A stretch of 64,000 nucleotides of DNA from Anisodus tanguticus (GCA_034509755.1 CM067557.1:16910001-16974000); one strand, 5' to 3'; counted from the stretch's first letter, positions 1-13,475 are shown. Translations and numbers: made by a program. Notes: generated by a model not told the origin, from the letters alone.

Positions 1-2379
1 TGATTCCGATTCTCCGTTCAATATATATGATACACGATGAGTTATAGGCATATTTCCTTATTGGATACATTCAAATTTTTGAAGAAATCAACGTTACAGG
101 ACAAACTTTTCTATAATATCTAAATCAGATCACTATACTTGGACCAAATTCTACTTCTTTATCCCTTGGTTAACACCTCCCATCAATTGAACTTAGAAAG
201 GATTCTGTTGTTTATATTAAGTTGTGAGCTCATTGCGCCACGTATCGCTGTAGAACCTTAGGCGATTTTGAACGGCCGCAATCACCTTTAGTTACTTTCA
301 CTTCCTTCCTTACTCAAATATTGTCACTTCTGAGCTCAACTTTCACACATCTACCTCATACTCTAGGTTTCTAGATTTGTTTTGAAATGCTTATGTTGAA
401 TTTTACCTTCTATTGTTTCTATCTTAAATAATTTCTGAGAGTTGCGACTATGCACCTGCAAAACTGAAACTTATATAATATGACCATTCTTCGGTATGTA
501 ACTCTATATAATGGAAGGACTCATCTGTAATCCCTTGACTAACCATATCTAGGCATTGCATAAGTCAATTACAGGTTGTTCAAGTTGATCTTATCTTTCA
601 TATACGAATTTCAAGTAACTTCTCTTGGGACTATATCCTTCTGTCTTTCTTTAGCCTCACACTAGTTTTTTGAGTCTCAAATGTCTAGTTGCGCTTACCC
701 TCGATTGGCACCTTTAGACAGAAGGTTGTTACTATCTCCTTCCTACCACTTGTACTTACATATTATTCTAAATTTATGGCACATTTATAGAGTCTGAATA
801 AATTCAATCTCAGTTATTATGAACCTTTTATCCTAATCTTCTTATAACGTTGACACTAAATAGAACACACTGTTTTGCCTCGATACATCATCATACCATC
901 TTTCCCCTTCGGGAGAATAGCCTACACCTATTCTTAAGGACTCTACTGGTGTAGCAGTCAAATTGTGACCCCTTCACTTATAACTCGTCTTCAGGTAATC
1001 TTACCTTACTAAAGATAATGGAATTGCTTATATGCATGGAGTACCATGTATTTATAACTAGCATACTCGATCCTGATGACCTTAAATTCTCTTATGACAC
1101 TTGTCTCAAGGAGACCTCTTTCTTAATGATGCTCAAGGGTTGATCTTCTATTGTTCATCATCTTGTCGTCTAATTGATCACTTTGCAATTATTTCAATGC
1201 CCATTCTTATAGAAAGCCTTCGAGTTTCTAACTTGCATTTGGTTTATTTTAAGTACTTCCCAGGTATCTCATAACTCATTGAGCTAAATCAGTCTTTTGA
1301 TAACTTTTAGTGAAATCATCAATTCACTCCTCGTAACAAAGATGTAGTGTTATGACTTGTACCTTCTTGTTATCTCAACACTTGCACTCTATTGCCTTTT
1401 TCTCCTACCTGACAAAGAATCTTGTCGCACCATCATACTATAACTTACGACCCTTACTCATTTCTCATATCTACTTATAACTCTTCATTATCTTTCTACC
1501 AATCTCTTGCTAATATTACCATATCTTATCCTATCCGAATAACTCCAGCGAGATGTTCTTTCACTTCTAGCTTCCTCCTCTTTGCCCGGCATTATTCTCT
1601 AGTCACTTAATACTCTTTCTTCACTGAAGATATGAGTCACACTAAGGTGCATACTTATCCTATAAACAATGATTCAAATAACTAATCCCCGAGTCTTCTA
1701 AAACATTCAAAAAGGCATATTCGACTATATAATTCAAGGGTACACCACATATATATCGCATAAAGAGGAATTATCGATATGCTCATAATACTATTAGTAA
1801 TGTTGTCAAATTCTAACAATCGGTCCATTGCTAAGGATTAGTCTAACCCTCACTAGATCCTGAAGTTCTATTACTTTCTAGAGCTACGTTTGTTGACGCC
1901 TATAACTCATAAGCCGGGGTGGTTACTATTAACTATAATTCTATCATTTCCGAAACTGGAATCATAACACTTGTATTCCTCTGTGCAAACTCCAATAACT
2001 TTACAATCTTCTCTACTTAGATACCTCGTACCTCCTTCACCTTACCTCTTTTACCTTTTTGAAACTTGTACTTTAACATCCAATGCCCTCATAACCCCTT
2101 CTTACATTGGCAAGATACATGTTCACACCTAAGGGATATAATATAATACATTCACATCTAGTGCGTAGATGATCTAATACGGACCTCACATTTACTTATT
2201 GCAAGCACGAATTAGAATCAAGTACCTATGACTCACCTCTACTGCATGATCTGGAGTGTGAAAGAAGGGTAACACATCCTAGATACCCACTAGCCTCCTA
2301 ATTATAAGTGTGGTGCACAACACACCTATAAATAAGACTCTACTGGGCACGGCTTGTAGACTCTCTAAGACACAAACTT
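1..2379 (-). mobile_element. Interior of reverse-strand non-autonomous Ty3/gypsy element (runs off left edge)
   Basis: Read on the minus strand, this stretch follows the LTR and primer-binding site at 2380-2396. Its first ~200 bases match the leader of the forward element at 7222 and the leader at 40034: the shared words include a TAGAGTCTT block, GTGTGTTGTGC and AGGAGGCTA. No recognisable gag or pol protein can be read in any frame, and the longest open stretches are about 60 codons. A long-LTR element with a non-coding interior fits a LARD-type derivative that would depend on proteins of a related autonomous element. The other end lies outside the window. Confidence 0.6.
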
Positions 2380-2391
2380 GCTCTGATACCA
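2380..2391 (-). other. Primer-binding site, tRNA-iMet type
   Basis: On the minus strand this reads TGGTATCAGAGC, four bases past the LTR end. This is the usual plant LTR-element site complementary to initiator tRNA-Met. It fixes the orientation of the element and the inner edge of the LTR at 2396. Confidence 0.85.
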
Positions 2392-2395
2392 AGTT

Positions 2396-4953
2396 TGTCA
2401 TGCCCCAAATCTGGGGAGGTGAGACCGGCACCTAGTGCCTTACTTGACCGAGTATACCAACTTATAACACATCACCACTGAACATATATGGAGACATCTA
2501 GGCCAACAATGTCAAATCATATCATAATCTATGGTTCTGTAGGGCGACAAGGTTGTACTCAAAGTAATCTAAAGGTAAGTGAGTTATCAAATTTTACTAG
2601 AGATAACCCAAAAGATATATATACATAAACGGTCTGACAAGGCCGCCATAGATTTCTACAGATGTATAATACAAAAGAAGATACAACCAAGGGCGAACAA
2701 GGCCACTATATAGCCTAAAATGATAACAGCAAGGTCGGGAAGGCCATAATGTACATACTGAACATACACAGAATATGTCTACAAGCCTCTAAGGAATATC
2801 AATTGTATAGGGCCCAGACCTACCCATCATGTCTACATATGCAGCAACATACTCAAAACTTCTAGACCTAACGACTCCAGATGACATAGAGCTTACCAAT
2901 CAAGCTAAACTTGAGCAATGCCTACTAAGGAGGCTTATATGTCTGCCTATCGGGACGTGTATCATGAAATGCAGCATCCCTAGAAAAATGGATGCTAGTA
3001 CGAAATAATGTACCAAGTATGTAAGGCAACTGAATAACTGTAAACTGAATTTGAAACTGAACTAATATACAAGAATAACTGAATGTACTGAAAGTCTAGG
3101 TAACTTGAGAATACCGTACCTGCTATTGACTCATATAATATACTGATAATAATAATGTACCAGACCATAATCACGCTCTATGTATATACATCTCATAACG
3201 TACCACGCCACAAGAGGGATCTGTGTGTAAACATAACGTACCAGAGCATAATGAGGTTGTGGATATATCTCATATCATATCATGCAACATCAGGGCTCTC
3301 TAGATATACATACCATACCAGGTCATAAAAATGTTCTAGGGATATAATCGCATAACGTACTATGTCGTATATAGACTCTATGGAAGGGCAACATAGTATC
3401 GTACCCACCGATTATAGCTCGAGGTGTGAAACAACCACAACAACTATGGAACTATGTCCAAATAATATCTATACGCTCATCTAAATATGATAGGTACTCC
3501 AAACAAGGGACAAACAATAGCATATGAATGCTAAAACACTATGATCTTGTGCATTGGAACTGGTGGTTATGGACTCGACTCCATTAGTATGGAATATATT
3601 TTTTCTGAGTGAAATCCCCTAGTATATGAAAGAGTAAAAAATTGCTTTCATTGTTATGGAATAAGAAGCCTTTGTATCTTAATGCATGTATTTGCTTTAT
3701 TTGGAGCTATTATAGTGGGATCCACTTTTGAGAGATATGTTCGATAAGAACTCTATTTTAAGTATTTTTTTTGGATATCATTTTAGGTTCGGATTCATGC
3801 CAAAGAAGAGGGATAGCAAACTCAGTCCGTACATAACCTTAATCTACAACAAAGGACAATAGAACCAACGTCAAGCTAAGAGAAAACTAGTGTGCAACAT
3901 GTTGAGCGGTGAGCTCGCTTTTCAACTAACAATACGATATTTATTTACACCCCTTCCTTCCTTAAAATCATAAATCCACAACAATAACTCATATACAAGT
4001 TCTTCCCCAAAATTCTAGCCATATAATTTCGCAATAACTACTTCAAAACAACCCAACATGACACAATAAGTCTAGAACGGCAAGCTCGTTACACGATTAA
4101 CTAAACGGTGTTCTCTTCTACCTTTCTCCACTTTAAACTTACAATAACAATAAACATACATATACATACTTATATTCATGTTTTCATCCCTTCAACAGAG
4201 CAAGAATATCCCCCGCATCTCACAATAACATCAAAGTAGTCCACACAATTATACAATCATTATTCTGCAACTTTTTATCTGAACAACATATCCATAACCT
4301 AGATAACCTCAAATACAATAAGAGAATGAATGGTTTTACCTTAAAACTACAAGAAAAACTCAAATCCAAGATTACTTCACCTTGAAGAAATCCTAAAATC
4401 AACTATAATAAGAAAAATCAAGTTCAATAAGCACCACTGAATTTTAGACACAAGATTTATGATACTTTCTTATGGATCATCTCTTTAATCGTTGGGGATC
4501 TCTTAGAGAGAATTTTGGGGTGTTTGGCAATTGGTTTAGGTGAAAAATAAAAAATTACGAAGGGTGGAAGGCTTAAATAGCATTAAAACGTCGGCCACCG
4601 CCTTAAGTGGGTCTTAAAGGGGTTGCTTGCGAAAACTTTTTCCAAATTTCAATAAACTTATAAACACAACTTGCGAAAACTTTTGCCGAATTTTGTTTTA
4701 CAACTTTATTGACTTTAAAACTTAACATACAACTATTACACAATTCAAATATCTCATATCATGACCTTCTTATCATATTAGGTACTCTTAGTCCTACCCC
4801 AAAAGTACGAGTTATAAGATCTTCGATTCAATTAACCTCCAACTCTTACGACACTTCTTTAATACTTGTTTTGAACCATTGAAATCCTTATACAAGACCT
4901 TAACCTTTCCGAGTCCGTATTAGTTCACTCACGATGTAGATTAACTATTACAC
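2396..4953 (-). mobile_element. 5' LTR of reverse-strand gypsy-type element (~2.56 kb)
   Basis: The inner edge is the TGTCATGCCCC at 2396, the complement of a GGGGCATGACA LTR end, next to the PBS. The outer edge is placed near 4953. There the sequence switches to the head of an oppositely oriented LTR: the stretch around 4810-4870 is the reverse complement of the one around 4981-5030. The LTR carries no protein. Its outer boundary is approximate because no target duplication is visible. Confidence 0.65.
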
Positions 4954-7218
4954 ACCTTATATGGATAATGATGGTTTAAAATAAGTATTAAAGAAGTGTC
5001 GTAAGGATTAGAGATCAACAAATTAAAGAGAACAAGTTCGTCGATGTAATACTCTGTAAACACGAGCTATGGTTTGAACATTCAACGTATGTAAGTAAAT
5101 CTGAGACCTAGAGAATTTTGGTCATATTCAAGAATGTGAATCAAGAGCTCGGTGTATAAAAGGGCGAAGTCCCGAAATGATTTACGACTTAAAAGTGTGA
5201 CGACTGGGATTGAAAATAATAATTTATGTGCGAAAAAGGAGGCTATAAACTAATACCATATCATATGATCCTTATTCATGAGTGTACATGTGTTGCTCCT
5301 AAAAACTAGTAGCTGCCACGAATTGACAATATTGGTCTTGATAAGTTTGGACAAAGATATGCATAAATTGTGACCAACTTGTCATTTAATCTATGACATC
5401 AATGCAATTAATAATGGACAGAGATATGCATTGCAAATTGTGATAAATTTGTTATTTAATATTATTGATAAGAGAAATACATAATTCATAAGGATGAATG
5501 GAAAGAACAAACTTATTTCAGCTTATACATATTACATTCACTTATACATGCATAGGAGGTTCTACCGAATATTGGCTTAGTGGACCAGTGGGCCATAGTA
5601 ATTGTAGTTTCGTTCCTGTTCATTTGGGCTTAAGCCATATATATCTTCTAGACCTTTAAATGTATATGTGTGGAGCAACCGAAATGATTATCTTGGGTTT
5701 CAAAAATAATCATCGATTAAGTGCAGCAGCGGCATAAATTACAGGTTTCATTTCAGGGAAATTTCCCGCAAGTTCTTAAAAAGCAAGTAGGAGATTACTT
5801 CATAGTAAAGTAAGGTAACTGAAATATATAAAGAAGGCATAGTTCTTGACATTTAAGGTAATAATCCTTTTCCTCTTCATGTGTAGGAGCTCATATGGGC
5901 CCCGTTTATGTTGATTTAGTAAAAACTCATGGGATGGTGATTGGAAGCTGTGAGTTCCATTGTTAAGTTATAATAGGTTATATTTGGATTGTTCTTCATG
6001 TATTAAAGTTCTGGAGTTGTGGTAATGATTTTAAAGTGTTGTGTATGGTTGTCTTGAAAATTAGGAAGGAGAAAGGTGTGGAGAAGCGCAGACGGTTAGT
6101 TGTATAACAAGCTTGCCGCTCGTCGATTGTTGTTGTGCTTCCTTGAGATGATAGGAGCTTTATTATCGTCTCTTGTAGATTAACGTGGGCTGGATGCACT
6201 GTTTCATAGTGATTATTAAAGGATCGATATCATAACGTACTTAATATTCATTATGTAATTGAAGAGTGAACGACTATAGGTCACTCCAAAATATGTTTTA
6301 ATGATCCTGAAAAGCTTGTCATGCATTGTCTGTGTATAGTTAAACGAGTAATAGCATTACATACGCATATACAATACCTATAAGAGCATGTCTATGGTAT
6401 TCCTACTTTACCACTGAGTTACGGCCGGTTGGGCAGTTGTGTATCCCTACTTACCACCGAGCTATGGCTAGTTGGGTAGACATGTATTCACCACCGAGCT
6501 ACGGCCGGTTAGGCAGTTATGTAGTTACCATTGAGCTACGGCCGTCGGCAGTTACCACTGATCAGTTGAGCAGTTAAAGTTTACGATATTGATATTAGCC
6601 CCGAAGAGTGGCTCGATATAAAATGATATAGCTCTGTAAAGTGGAATTACATATAAGTATATTCATTATGCTTGTCATGTCCCTTAGTGGAAAGTACAAG
6701 TTATAGGTTGATCCTTCTTGACTCTTTTACATTAATGTATTACTTATGTTTTTACTGCCTTACATATTCAGTACATCTTTCGTACTGACGTCCCTTTTGT
6801 TGGGGGACGCTGCATTGCATGCATGTAGGTTCAAATAGATGGATTGACGACCTCACCGGTAGGTTCTCAGCTCAACTATGGTTGGTGCACTACTTTTATT
6901 TCAGAGTTGCTACTTTTGAGTCGATATGATGAGATGTACATGTTACAGGTAGGCCGGGGCCTTGTCCCGACTATGTTATGTCAGTTAGATTTTCTTAGAG
7001 GCTTTTGTAGACGTATATATGATTGTGGTAAGGTTCAGTATGTTTGTACAATGTATGTACATGTCGAGGCCGCGTAGGAACATGCAGATGATATATATAT
7101 ATTGTTGGATTTTTTTTCTTTTGCTCAAATGCAGTAAGTTTATTGATTTAAAAGATGGGTCGCTCACGTATGTAAGGCACTAGGTGCCTGTCCACTTCAC
7201 CTAGGTTGGGATATGATA
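4954..7218 (+). mobile_element. 5' LTR of forward gypsy-type element (start truncated)
   Basis: This matches the 3' LTR at 8625-13219 over nearly its whole length; for example the block beginning ccttatatggataatgatg occurs at both 4954 and 8692. It ends in GGGATATGATA at 7218, just before the PBS. Compared with the 3' LTR, its first ~70 bases are missing, so the head-to-head junction at 4953/4954 cut into it. No coding sequence is seen in it. Confidence 0.75.
6404..6565 (+). repeat. Short degenerate tandem array inside LTR
   Basis: About four imperfect copies of a unit built on TACCACCGAGCTACGGCCGG followed by a TTGGGCAGTT-like word. The same array occurs in reverse orientation at 11000-11222. 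In the matching 3' LTR near 12630 only one partial unit remains. Confidence 0.75.
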
Positions 7219-8610
7219 AAGTGGTATCAAAGTAGGTCATGCGTTAGTGAGTCTACAAATCTGTGTTTAGTAGAGTCTTGCTTATTGGTGTGTTGTGCAC
7301 CACCATTATAATCAGGAGGCTACATGGCATTTAGGATTTGTTATGCTTCTTTAATATTCCAGATTGTGCAGTAGAGCTGAGTCATAAGAACTTAATTTCG
7401 CCTCGTGCTTATGACGAGTCAGTGTGAAGTTTATACCAGATTATGCATGCACCGGAGGCACAAGTATTATATTAAAGCCTTAAGATATGGATGTTAATTC
7501 CACCTATGCGGGGGGAAGGTTATGAAATCCGTAGAAGGTAAGATGCGAGATTCAGATTTAAGAGAGGCAAAGGTAATGACGGTATGAGATACCTATGTGC
7601 AGAAGGTTGTTAATAGTACAGACTTCGGATAGGGCCAGAAGCGCCATGATTCATTATCCAGAAATGATAGTCGTACCCATAGTAACATATCTTCCAGCTT
7701 ATGATTTCCAGGTACTAGGAAGTCTAGTTACGAGAATAAGGAGGAGTTAGAAGCGGTGAGATGTCTCACTTAAGATTCTACAACAACATAAGAAAGTATA
7801 TAATGCTTGCAAGTTAAATGAAAGGTTATGAATAATATGAATAGATAAGTATATGACGTAAGCTAAAGTATAGTAGTGCGACAAGGTTTTAAGTGAAAGG
7901 ATAAGAGGAAGTGACGAGGATAGGTAAGACCTTGAGATTAAGTTATAGAGAGGCTGATGTAGCATGAACGAAATTAGAGGAGTTTAAGATTACCAGAACT
8001 TAGAAGATGTGAAATGTCGTCTTGATAGCAGAACAAGTGAGTAAAATGATAAGCGATAGAACATAGTGTTTAAGAATATAGTCTATGATTGAAGTAACGG
8101 TTCAACAGAAAAGGATTCAAGTACTACATGAGATTAGAATACCCCCATAAGATGAATCATGTTGATATATTATGGAATATTGTTATTGAGATATAGTATC
8201 ATCCCTAAGGTGAATCATGCAAATAGCTTCAAATGTTCGCCGATAATACATGAGCCCTAGTGAAAATGAATTACGTAAATGGTTTCATGCTACCAGTAAA
8301 GAATTATAGATCATCATTTAAGATGAATCAATAGTAGATGGATAGATGTTACAAAGTATGAAATTAAGTTGAATGAATTATTGTAGTAGTACCATGAAAA
8401 GAGAGGAATGCATGCTACGTAACGGAATGTAATAATAGTCATAAGCTCAATGAGTTCCAAGTGATATGCCTCAGTGTAAGATAAGGTCTAAAAGGCTATC
8501 ATGTTATATCTTTATATGGGTTCTTAGAACAGTTACTTAGATTATGATTTGACGAGTCATGAGAGTAGTATAGTACATGGGTAAGTCCAACATTCGAGGA
8601 TGAATGTTTT
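7219..8610 (+). mobile_element. Non-coding interior of forward gypsy-type element
   Basis: This lies between PBS and PPT. Its leader matches that of the minus element (rc of 2200-2391) and of the gag-bearing element at 40034. Only ~1.4 kb separates the two LTRs, too short for gag-pol, and no protein motif can be read. The structure fits a LARD-like, non-autonomous element. Confidence 0.65.
7222..7232 (+). other. Primer-binding site, tRNA-iMet type
   Basis: TGGTATCAAAG lies three bases after the LTR end at 7218. It differs from the canonical TGGTATCAGAG at one base. Confidence 0.75.
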
Positions 8611-8624
8611 TAGGGGGACGATAT
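8611..8624 (+). other. Polypurine tract of forward gypsy-type element
   Basis: TAGGGGGACGATAT lies directly before the LTR start TGCACTCCGTATTTT at 8625. The preceding cgaggatgaatg word is typical of the 3' end of plant gypsy elements. Confidence 0.7.
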
Positions 8625-9210
8625 TGCACTCCGTATTTTCACGCTAGTATGCACAGTGGGTAAAGTAATATAAACCCGGAGAGGTTAAGATTCCTTATAT
8701 GGATAATGATGTTTAAAACAAGTATTAAAGAAGTGTCGTGAGGATTAGAGTCAATAAATCGAAGAGAATAAGTTCGTCGATGTAATACCCCGTACACACT
8801 GGCTATGGTTTGAACCATTCAATGTATGTAAGTAAACTCAAGATCTGGAGAATTTTGATCATATTCAAGTATGCGGATCAAAAACTCGGTGTATAAATGG
8901 GTGAAATCCCAAAATAATTTACGACTTAAAAGTGTGACGACGAGATTAAAAATAATATTTTATGTGTACAAAAGGAGACTACAAACTAATATCATATCAT
9001 ATGATCCTTATTCATGATTGTACACGTGTTGCTACTAAAAGTTAGTAGCTGCCACGAATTGACAAGATTGGTCATGATAAGTTTGGCAAAGATATGCATT
9101 GCAAATTGTGAAAAATTTGTTATTTAATGGTCTTGATAAGAGCAATATGTAATTAATAAGGGATGAGTGGAAAGAACGAGTTTATTTCAACTTATACATA
9201 TTACATTCAC

Positions 9211-9311
9211 TTTTTCCAAAAAGGTGGATCTCCCACCCCAGGAGCCCCCACACCCCGGTCCGACAGGTCTGTGAAGGAGGTAAATCATGGTGACTCAATT
9301 GATTTCAAAGG
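9211..9311 (-). mobile_element. SINE fragment nested in LTR
   Basis: This 101-bp block is absent from the sister LTR at ~5540. It is flanked by an exact 17-bp duplication, ATACATATTACATTCAC (9194-9210 and 9312-9328). It begins with a T run, so on the minus strand it ends in a short A tail. There is no clear A/B box, suggesting a 5'-truncated SINE. The GATTTACCT word and following GGACCGG also occur in the larger SINE at 13443. Confidence 0.75.
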
Positions 9312-10334
9312 ATACATATTACATTCACGTATACATGCATAAGAGGTGGTGGCAGTTCCACCGAATATTGGCTTAGTAGGCCATAGTAATTGTAGTTTCA
9401 TTCCTTTTCATTTGGGCTTAAGCCATATATATCTTGCAGACCTTTAAATGTATATCTATGCAGCAACCGAAATGATTATCTTGGGTTTCAGAAACAAATT
9501 CATAGATGTGCAGCAGCAGCATAAATTAAGGGTTTCATTTCTATGAAATTTCCCGCAAGTTCTTCAAAAGCAAGTAGGAGATTACTTCGCAGTGAAGTAA
9601 GATGACGGGAAGCTCTAAAGAAGGCATAGTTCTTGACATCTAAGGTAAGTATCCTCTTCCTCTTCATGTGTAGGAGCTCGTATGGGCCTCGTTTATGTTT
9701 ATTTAGTACAAATTCACGGGATGGTGATTGAAAGTCGTGAGTTTGATTGTTAAGTTGTAATAGGTTATATTTGGATTGTTCTTGATGTATTAAAGCTCTA
9801 GAGTTGTGGTGATGGTTTTAAAGTATTGTATATGGTTGTCTTGAAAATTAGGAAGGAGAAGGCCATGGATAAGCACAGACGCTTAATTGTATAGCGAGCT
9901 AGTTGCTCGTCGATTGTTGTTGTGCTTCCTTGAGATGACAGTAGCTTTATTGTCGTCTCTTGTAGATTAATGCGGGTACGACGGACTATTTTATGGTGAT
10001 TATTAAAGGGTCAATATCCAAGGTATGTTAAGGCTAATCCTTCCTTCTTTTGGCATGTTCCAAGTACAAGAAATATAAATGTAATATATTCCATAGATGG
10101 TTCTACTCCTAGTAGTTAAGGATGTCAATGTTATTTATTCCCATGAAATGTATTTCAAAGCATGTCTAAATATGTTCTTAAGTCCCTATTGAGGCGTATG
10201 AGAAAGATGTCAATGTTCATAATGTAATCGGAGAGTGAACGACTATAAGTCACTCTGAAACATGTTCTAATTATCATGAAAGGTTTTTCATGCATTGTCT
10301 GTTTATAGGTAAACGAGTAACGGTGTTACATACG

Positions 10335-12585
10335 TGTCACACCCCAACTTTGGGGGGAGGGGGGTGGCCGACACCAGGCGCCTGGACGGCCTAAGTGAAC
10401 CGCTCGAATATTATCACGTGAACGTACAATTGTCTGGGCTGATGAGACCTCAAAATGATAACTATGGAATAACACGACATGAAATCCTGCAATCAGAAGA
10501 TCCCAACCTATGTATATATATACATACTAATGTCAACAAGACCGTATCGAACAAATGTACAATATAGGACTTGTCTACAAAGCCTCTAAAGATAATGTCG
10601 ACATAATACATAAGTCAGGACAGGGCCCCCGACATACCCAAAGCTCCTAAAAAGATATAAACATAATCCTGACTCGGTAACACTCTAGGAGGAAATGGAG
10701 CTCACTAACAAAGGCTAATATCTGAACGCGATCTACAAGGGCAGGTCCTTTCATCGCCTACCTGTACCTGTGTGGCATAAAATACAGTGCCCCTGAAAGG
10801 GATATCAATACGAATAATATACTAAATATGTAAGGCGGAAATAAAACATGACAATACATAAAAGAAAGGGACACGAGTCAACCTGAACCTCTGAAATACT
10901 GATGAGGGCTATAATATACTTAATGGGTGTTCCTATATTACACATGATTCCATACCGCTATATTAACAATGTGAGTCTACATGTTCGTCTACTCAACTAA
11001 TTTATGGTGACTGCCCAACCGTCCAAAGCTCGATGGTAAATAATGTGTCTGTCCAACCAATCGTAAATAACAATATATATAATTGCCCAACCGGTGGTAA
11101 CTATCCGACCGATCGTAGCCCGGTGGAAAATAACGTGTCTGGCTAACTAGTGGTAAATAACTATATATAACTGCCCAACTGATGGTAACTGCCCTATCAG
11201 TCATAGCCTGGTGGTAAATAAAAATACATAGTCATATCACTATAGGTAGTATATGTAGGTATATAGCCTTAATACTTTTCTTACATGTCACCACTAAATC
11301 TACACACACAGGTTCATATTATCATTGAAGTCATAAGAAGGCACTGTGAACTCATCGGAGTGACGTAAGGTCGTTCACCCCCGAGTAGAATTTTGAACCT
11401 ATGATCAATAAACACTTATTGCATACGAGTCAACAAATAGTACCCTTCATGTTTAGTTCTTATGAAATCCACAACCAATCATGAGATATCAACATGTTTT
11501 CCGTAGACCGAAATAGAGTCTCTTTAGCAGATGGTTCATCATACGTCATCACTTCATCAATCATGCCAAAAGAAAGAAGAGTTTATCCTTAATATACTTT
11601 TGACGTTCCCCTTTGCAAGCTAACAGATAAAATCGATCTTTTGCGTCAATCTACAACAATAATTAGAAACCATCACTTAGTCTATGGAGCTAGATTCCGA
11701 TATGAAAAGAGTGGCAAACTCATCCTAGGCTAATTTGTACAGCACCTCCCCCAAACCTTTCCCTTTCCTCAAATCTCAAACAGCAAGTTCCATACATCCA
11801 ACATAAAACCAATGATCTACACGACCCTATTCACTTTTATATTTATCGTAACAACCTTAACAAGCAACCTAATCAAGTTACAATCACAATATAACTCCTT
11901 CAAGTATTAATATTGTACTATCTCCCCATATAGCTTAGCTAAGACTTATGTGTGATCAATTTCATAGAAAAGGAAGGAAACATACCTTAACCCAGCAAGG
12001 TAAACCTCTTCAACAACTCCTTATTTTCCAAGAAGAAGATGCACATCCACCACAACACCACCTAGGAGGGATTCTACTACTTCTATCTCACCTCGAAGGA
12101 AGGAGGGGAGTCATTTAGCTTAGGATAAGTGTAGGAACCCTTGTGGATGGTCTAGGGAGAGTTTAGGAGGGTCTGGGACTTGTGGAGGTCGAAAAATGAG
12201 TAAATAACATGAAGCACCACTTAAATAGCCAAAGAAAGTCGACTATGACCTCTAATATATGAGGTCATATGCGGTCGCATATGCCATATGCAGGCCCATA
12301 TGTGGCCGCATTTCCTTCCAGAAATTTCCTCAAATTTTTCTTCTATTTTGTGCTCCAATCTGTGAGACGGATCTCATCCGCGACGCGAAACGGATAGTGT
12401 ATCACCCTAACTTTATCGAACACCACCGAAGGATGGTTCCTTCAATCTGATTGACCTCTAACCTTGCGAAGACCTTCCTAAAATCCATTTAAACCATAGG
12501 TGACCCTCGAGAAAGGTATCGGGTTGTCGGAACTCAAGTCGACTAACTATACCTTTGATCACGCTTAAAACTACGGGGTGTAACA
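10335..12585 (-). mobile_element. Nested solo LTR, gypsy type (2.25 kb)
   Basis: Starts TGTCACACCCC and ends CGGGGTGTAACA, forming matching short inverted ends, and splits the 3' LTR of the forward element. The flanks ATACG (10330-10334) and ATACA (12586-12590) look like a 5-bp target duplication with one change; the uninterrupted sister sequence at ~6357 reads atacgcatatac. There is no interior or second LTR, so it is a solo LTR left by recombination. Orientation is set by the end sequence and by the reversed tandem array. Confidence 0.85.
11000..11222 (-). repeat. Degenerate tandem array inside solo LTR
   Basis: Repeated words CTGCCCAACCG, GGTAAATAA and TAGCCTGGTGG recur at roughly 40-60-bp spacing. 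It is the reverse-orientation equivalent of the array at 6404-6565. Confidence 0.65.
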
Positions 12586-13442
12586 ATACACATATACACT
12601 ACCTATAAGGATATTGCTATGGTATTCCTACTTTACTACCGAGCTACGAAATTTATAGTCATTATGCATGTCATGGCCCTCAGTGGAAAGTACGAGTTAC
12701 AGGTTGATCCTTCTGGACTCTTTTATATTGATGTCTTACTTATGCTTTTACTACCTTACATATTCAGTACATCTTTCGTACTGATGTCCCTTTTGTTGGG
12801 GGATGCTGTGTTTCATGCCCGCAGATTCAGATAGATGGATTGACGACCTCACCGGTAGGTTCTCAACTCAGCTATGGTTGGTGTACTACTTTTGTTCCGG
12901 AGTTGCTGCTTTTGAGTCGGTATAATGATATGTACATGTTACGGGTAGATCGGAGACCTATACCGACTATGTTATCTCAGTCAGATGTTCTTAGAGTCTT
13001 TTGTTGACTCATGTATGTCTGTGGTCAGGTTCAGTATGTCGGTATAGTGTATGTACAAGTCGAGGTCCCGTAGGCCCATGCGGACGATATATATTTTGTT
13101 GGATTATTTTTTTACTTGCAGGTGTGTAAATGTAATAAGTTTAATGATTTAAAAGATGGGTCGCTCACGTACGTAAGGCACTAGGTGCCTGTCCACCTCA
13201 CCTAGCTCGGGGTGTGACATTAACGTAACAGTACAGGGTGTGACAATTCTTGTGTGGTATAATCTGAATGTATATCACGTATATTGCAGTACTTCTATTT
13301 TTTCCTACTTTTTATTTTGGGTCATTTTTGTGCTGGTTGTTCTCAAATCATTGAATGTGTGTTTCTTTCTTTCTTTTTCCTTTCTATTTGGAGCATAAAC
13401 AATATGTAAATTTCTTTATACTACTGAGTATACTGAATTATT

Positions 13443-13444
13443 AT

Positions 13445-13475
<31 letters not shown>

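Larger units (their letters stand above)
8625..13219 (+). mobile_element. 3' LTR of forward gypsy-type element, interrupted by two insertions
   Basis: Starts TGCACTCCG at 8625 and ends CTCGGGGTGTGACA at 13219. It is collinear with the 5' LTR at 4954-7218 once the SINE fragment at 9211-9311 and the solo LTR at 10335-12585 are removed, giving a native length of ~2.2 kb. The inner tandem array seen at 6404 has shrunk to about one unit here. No target duplication can be tested because the left end of the element is lost. Confidence 0.75.
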
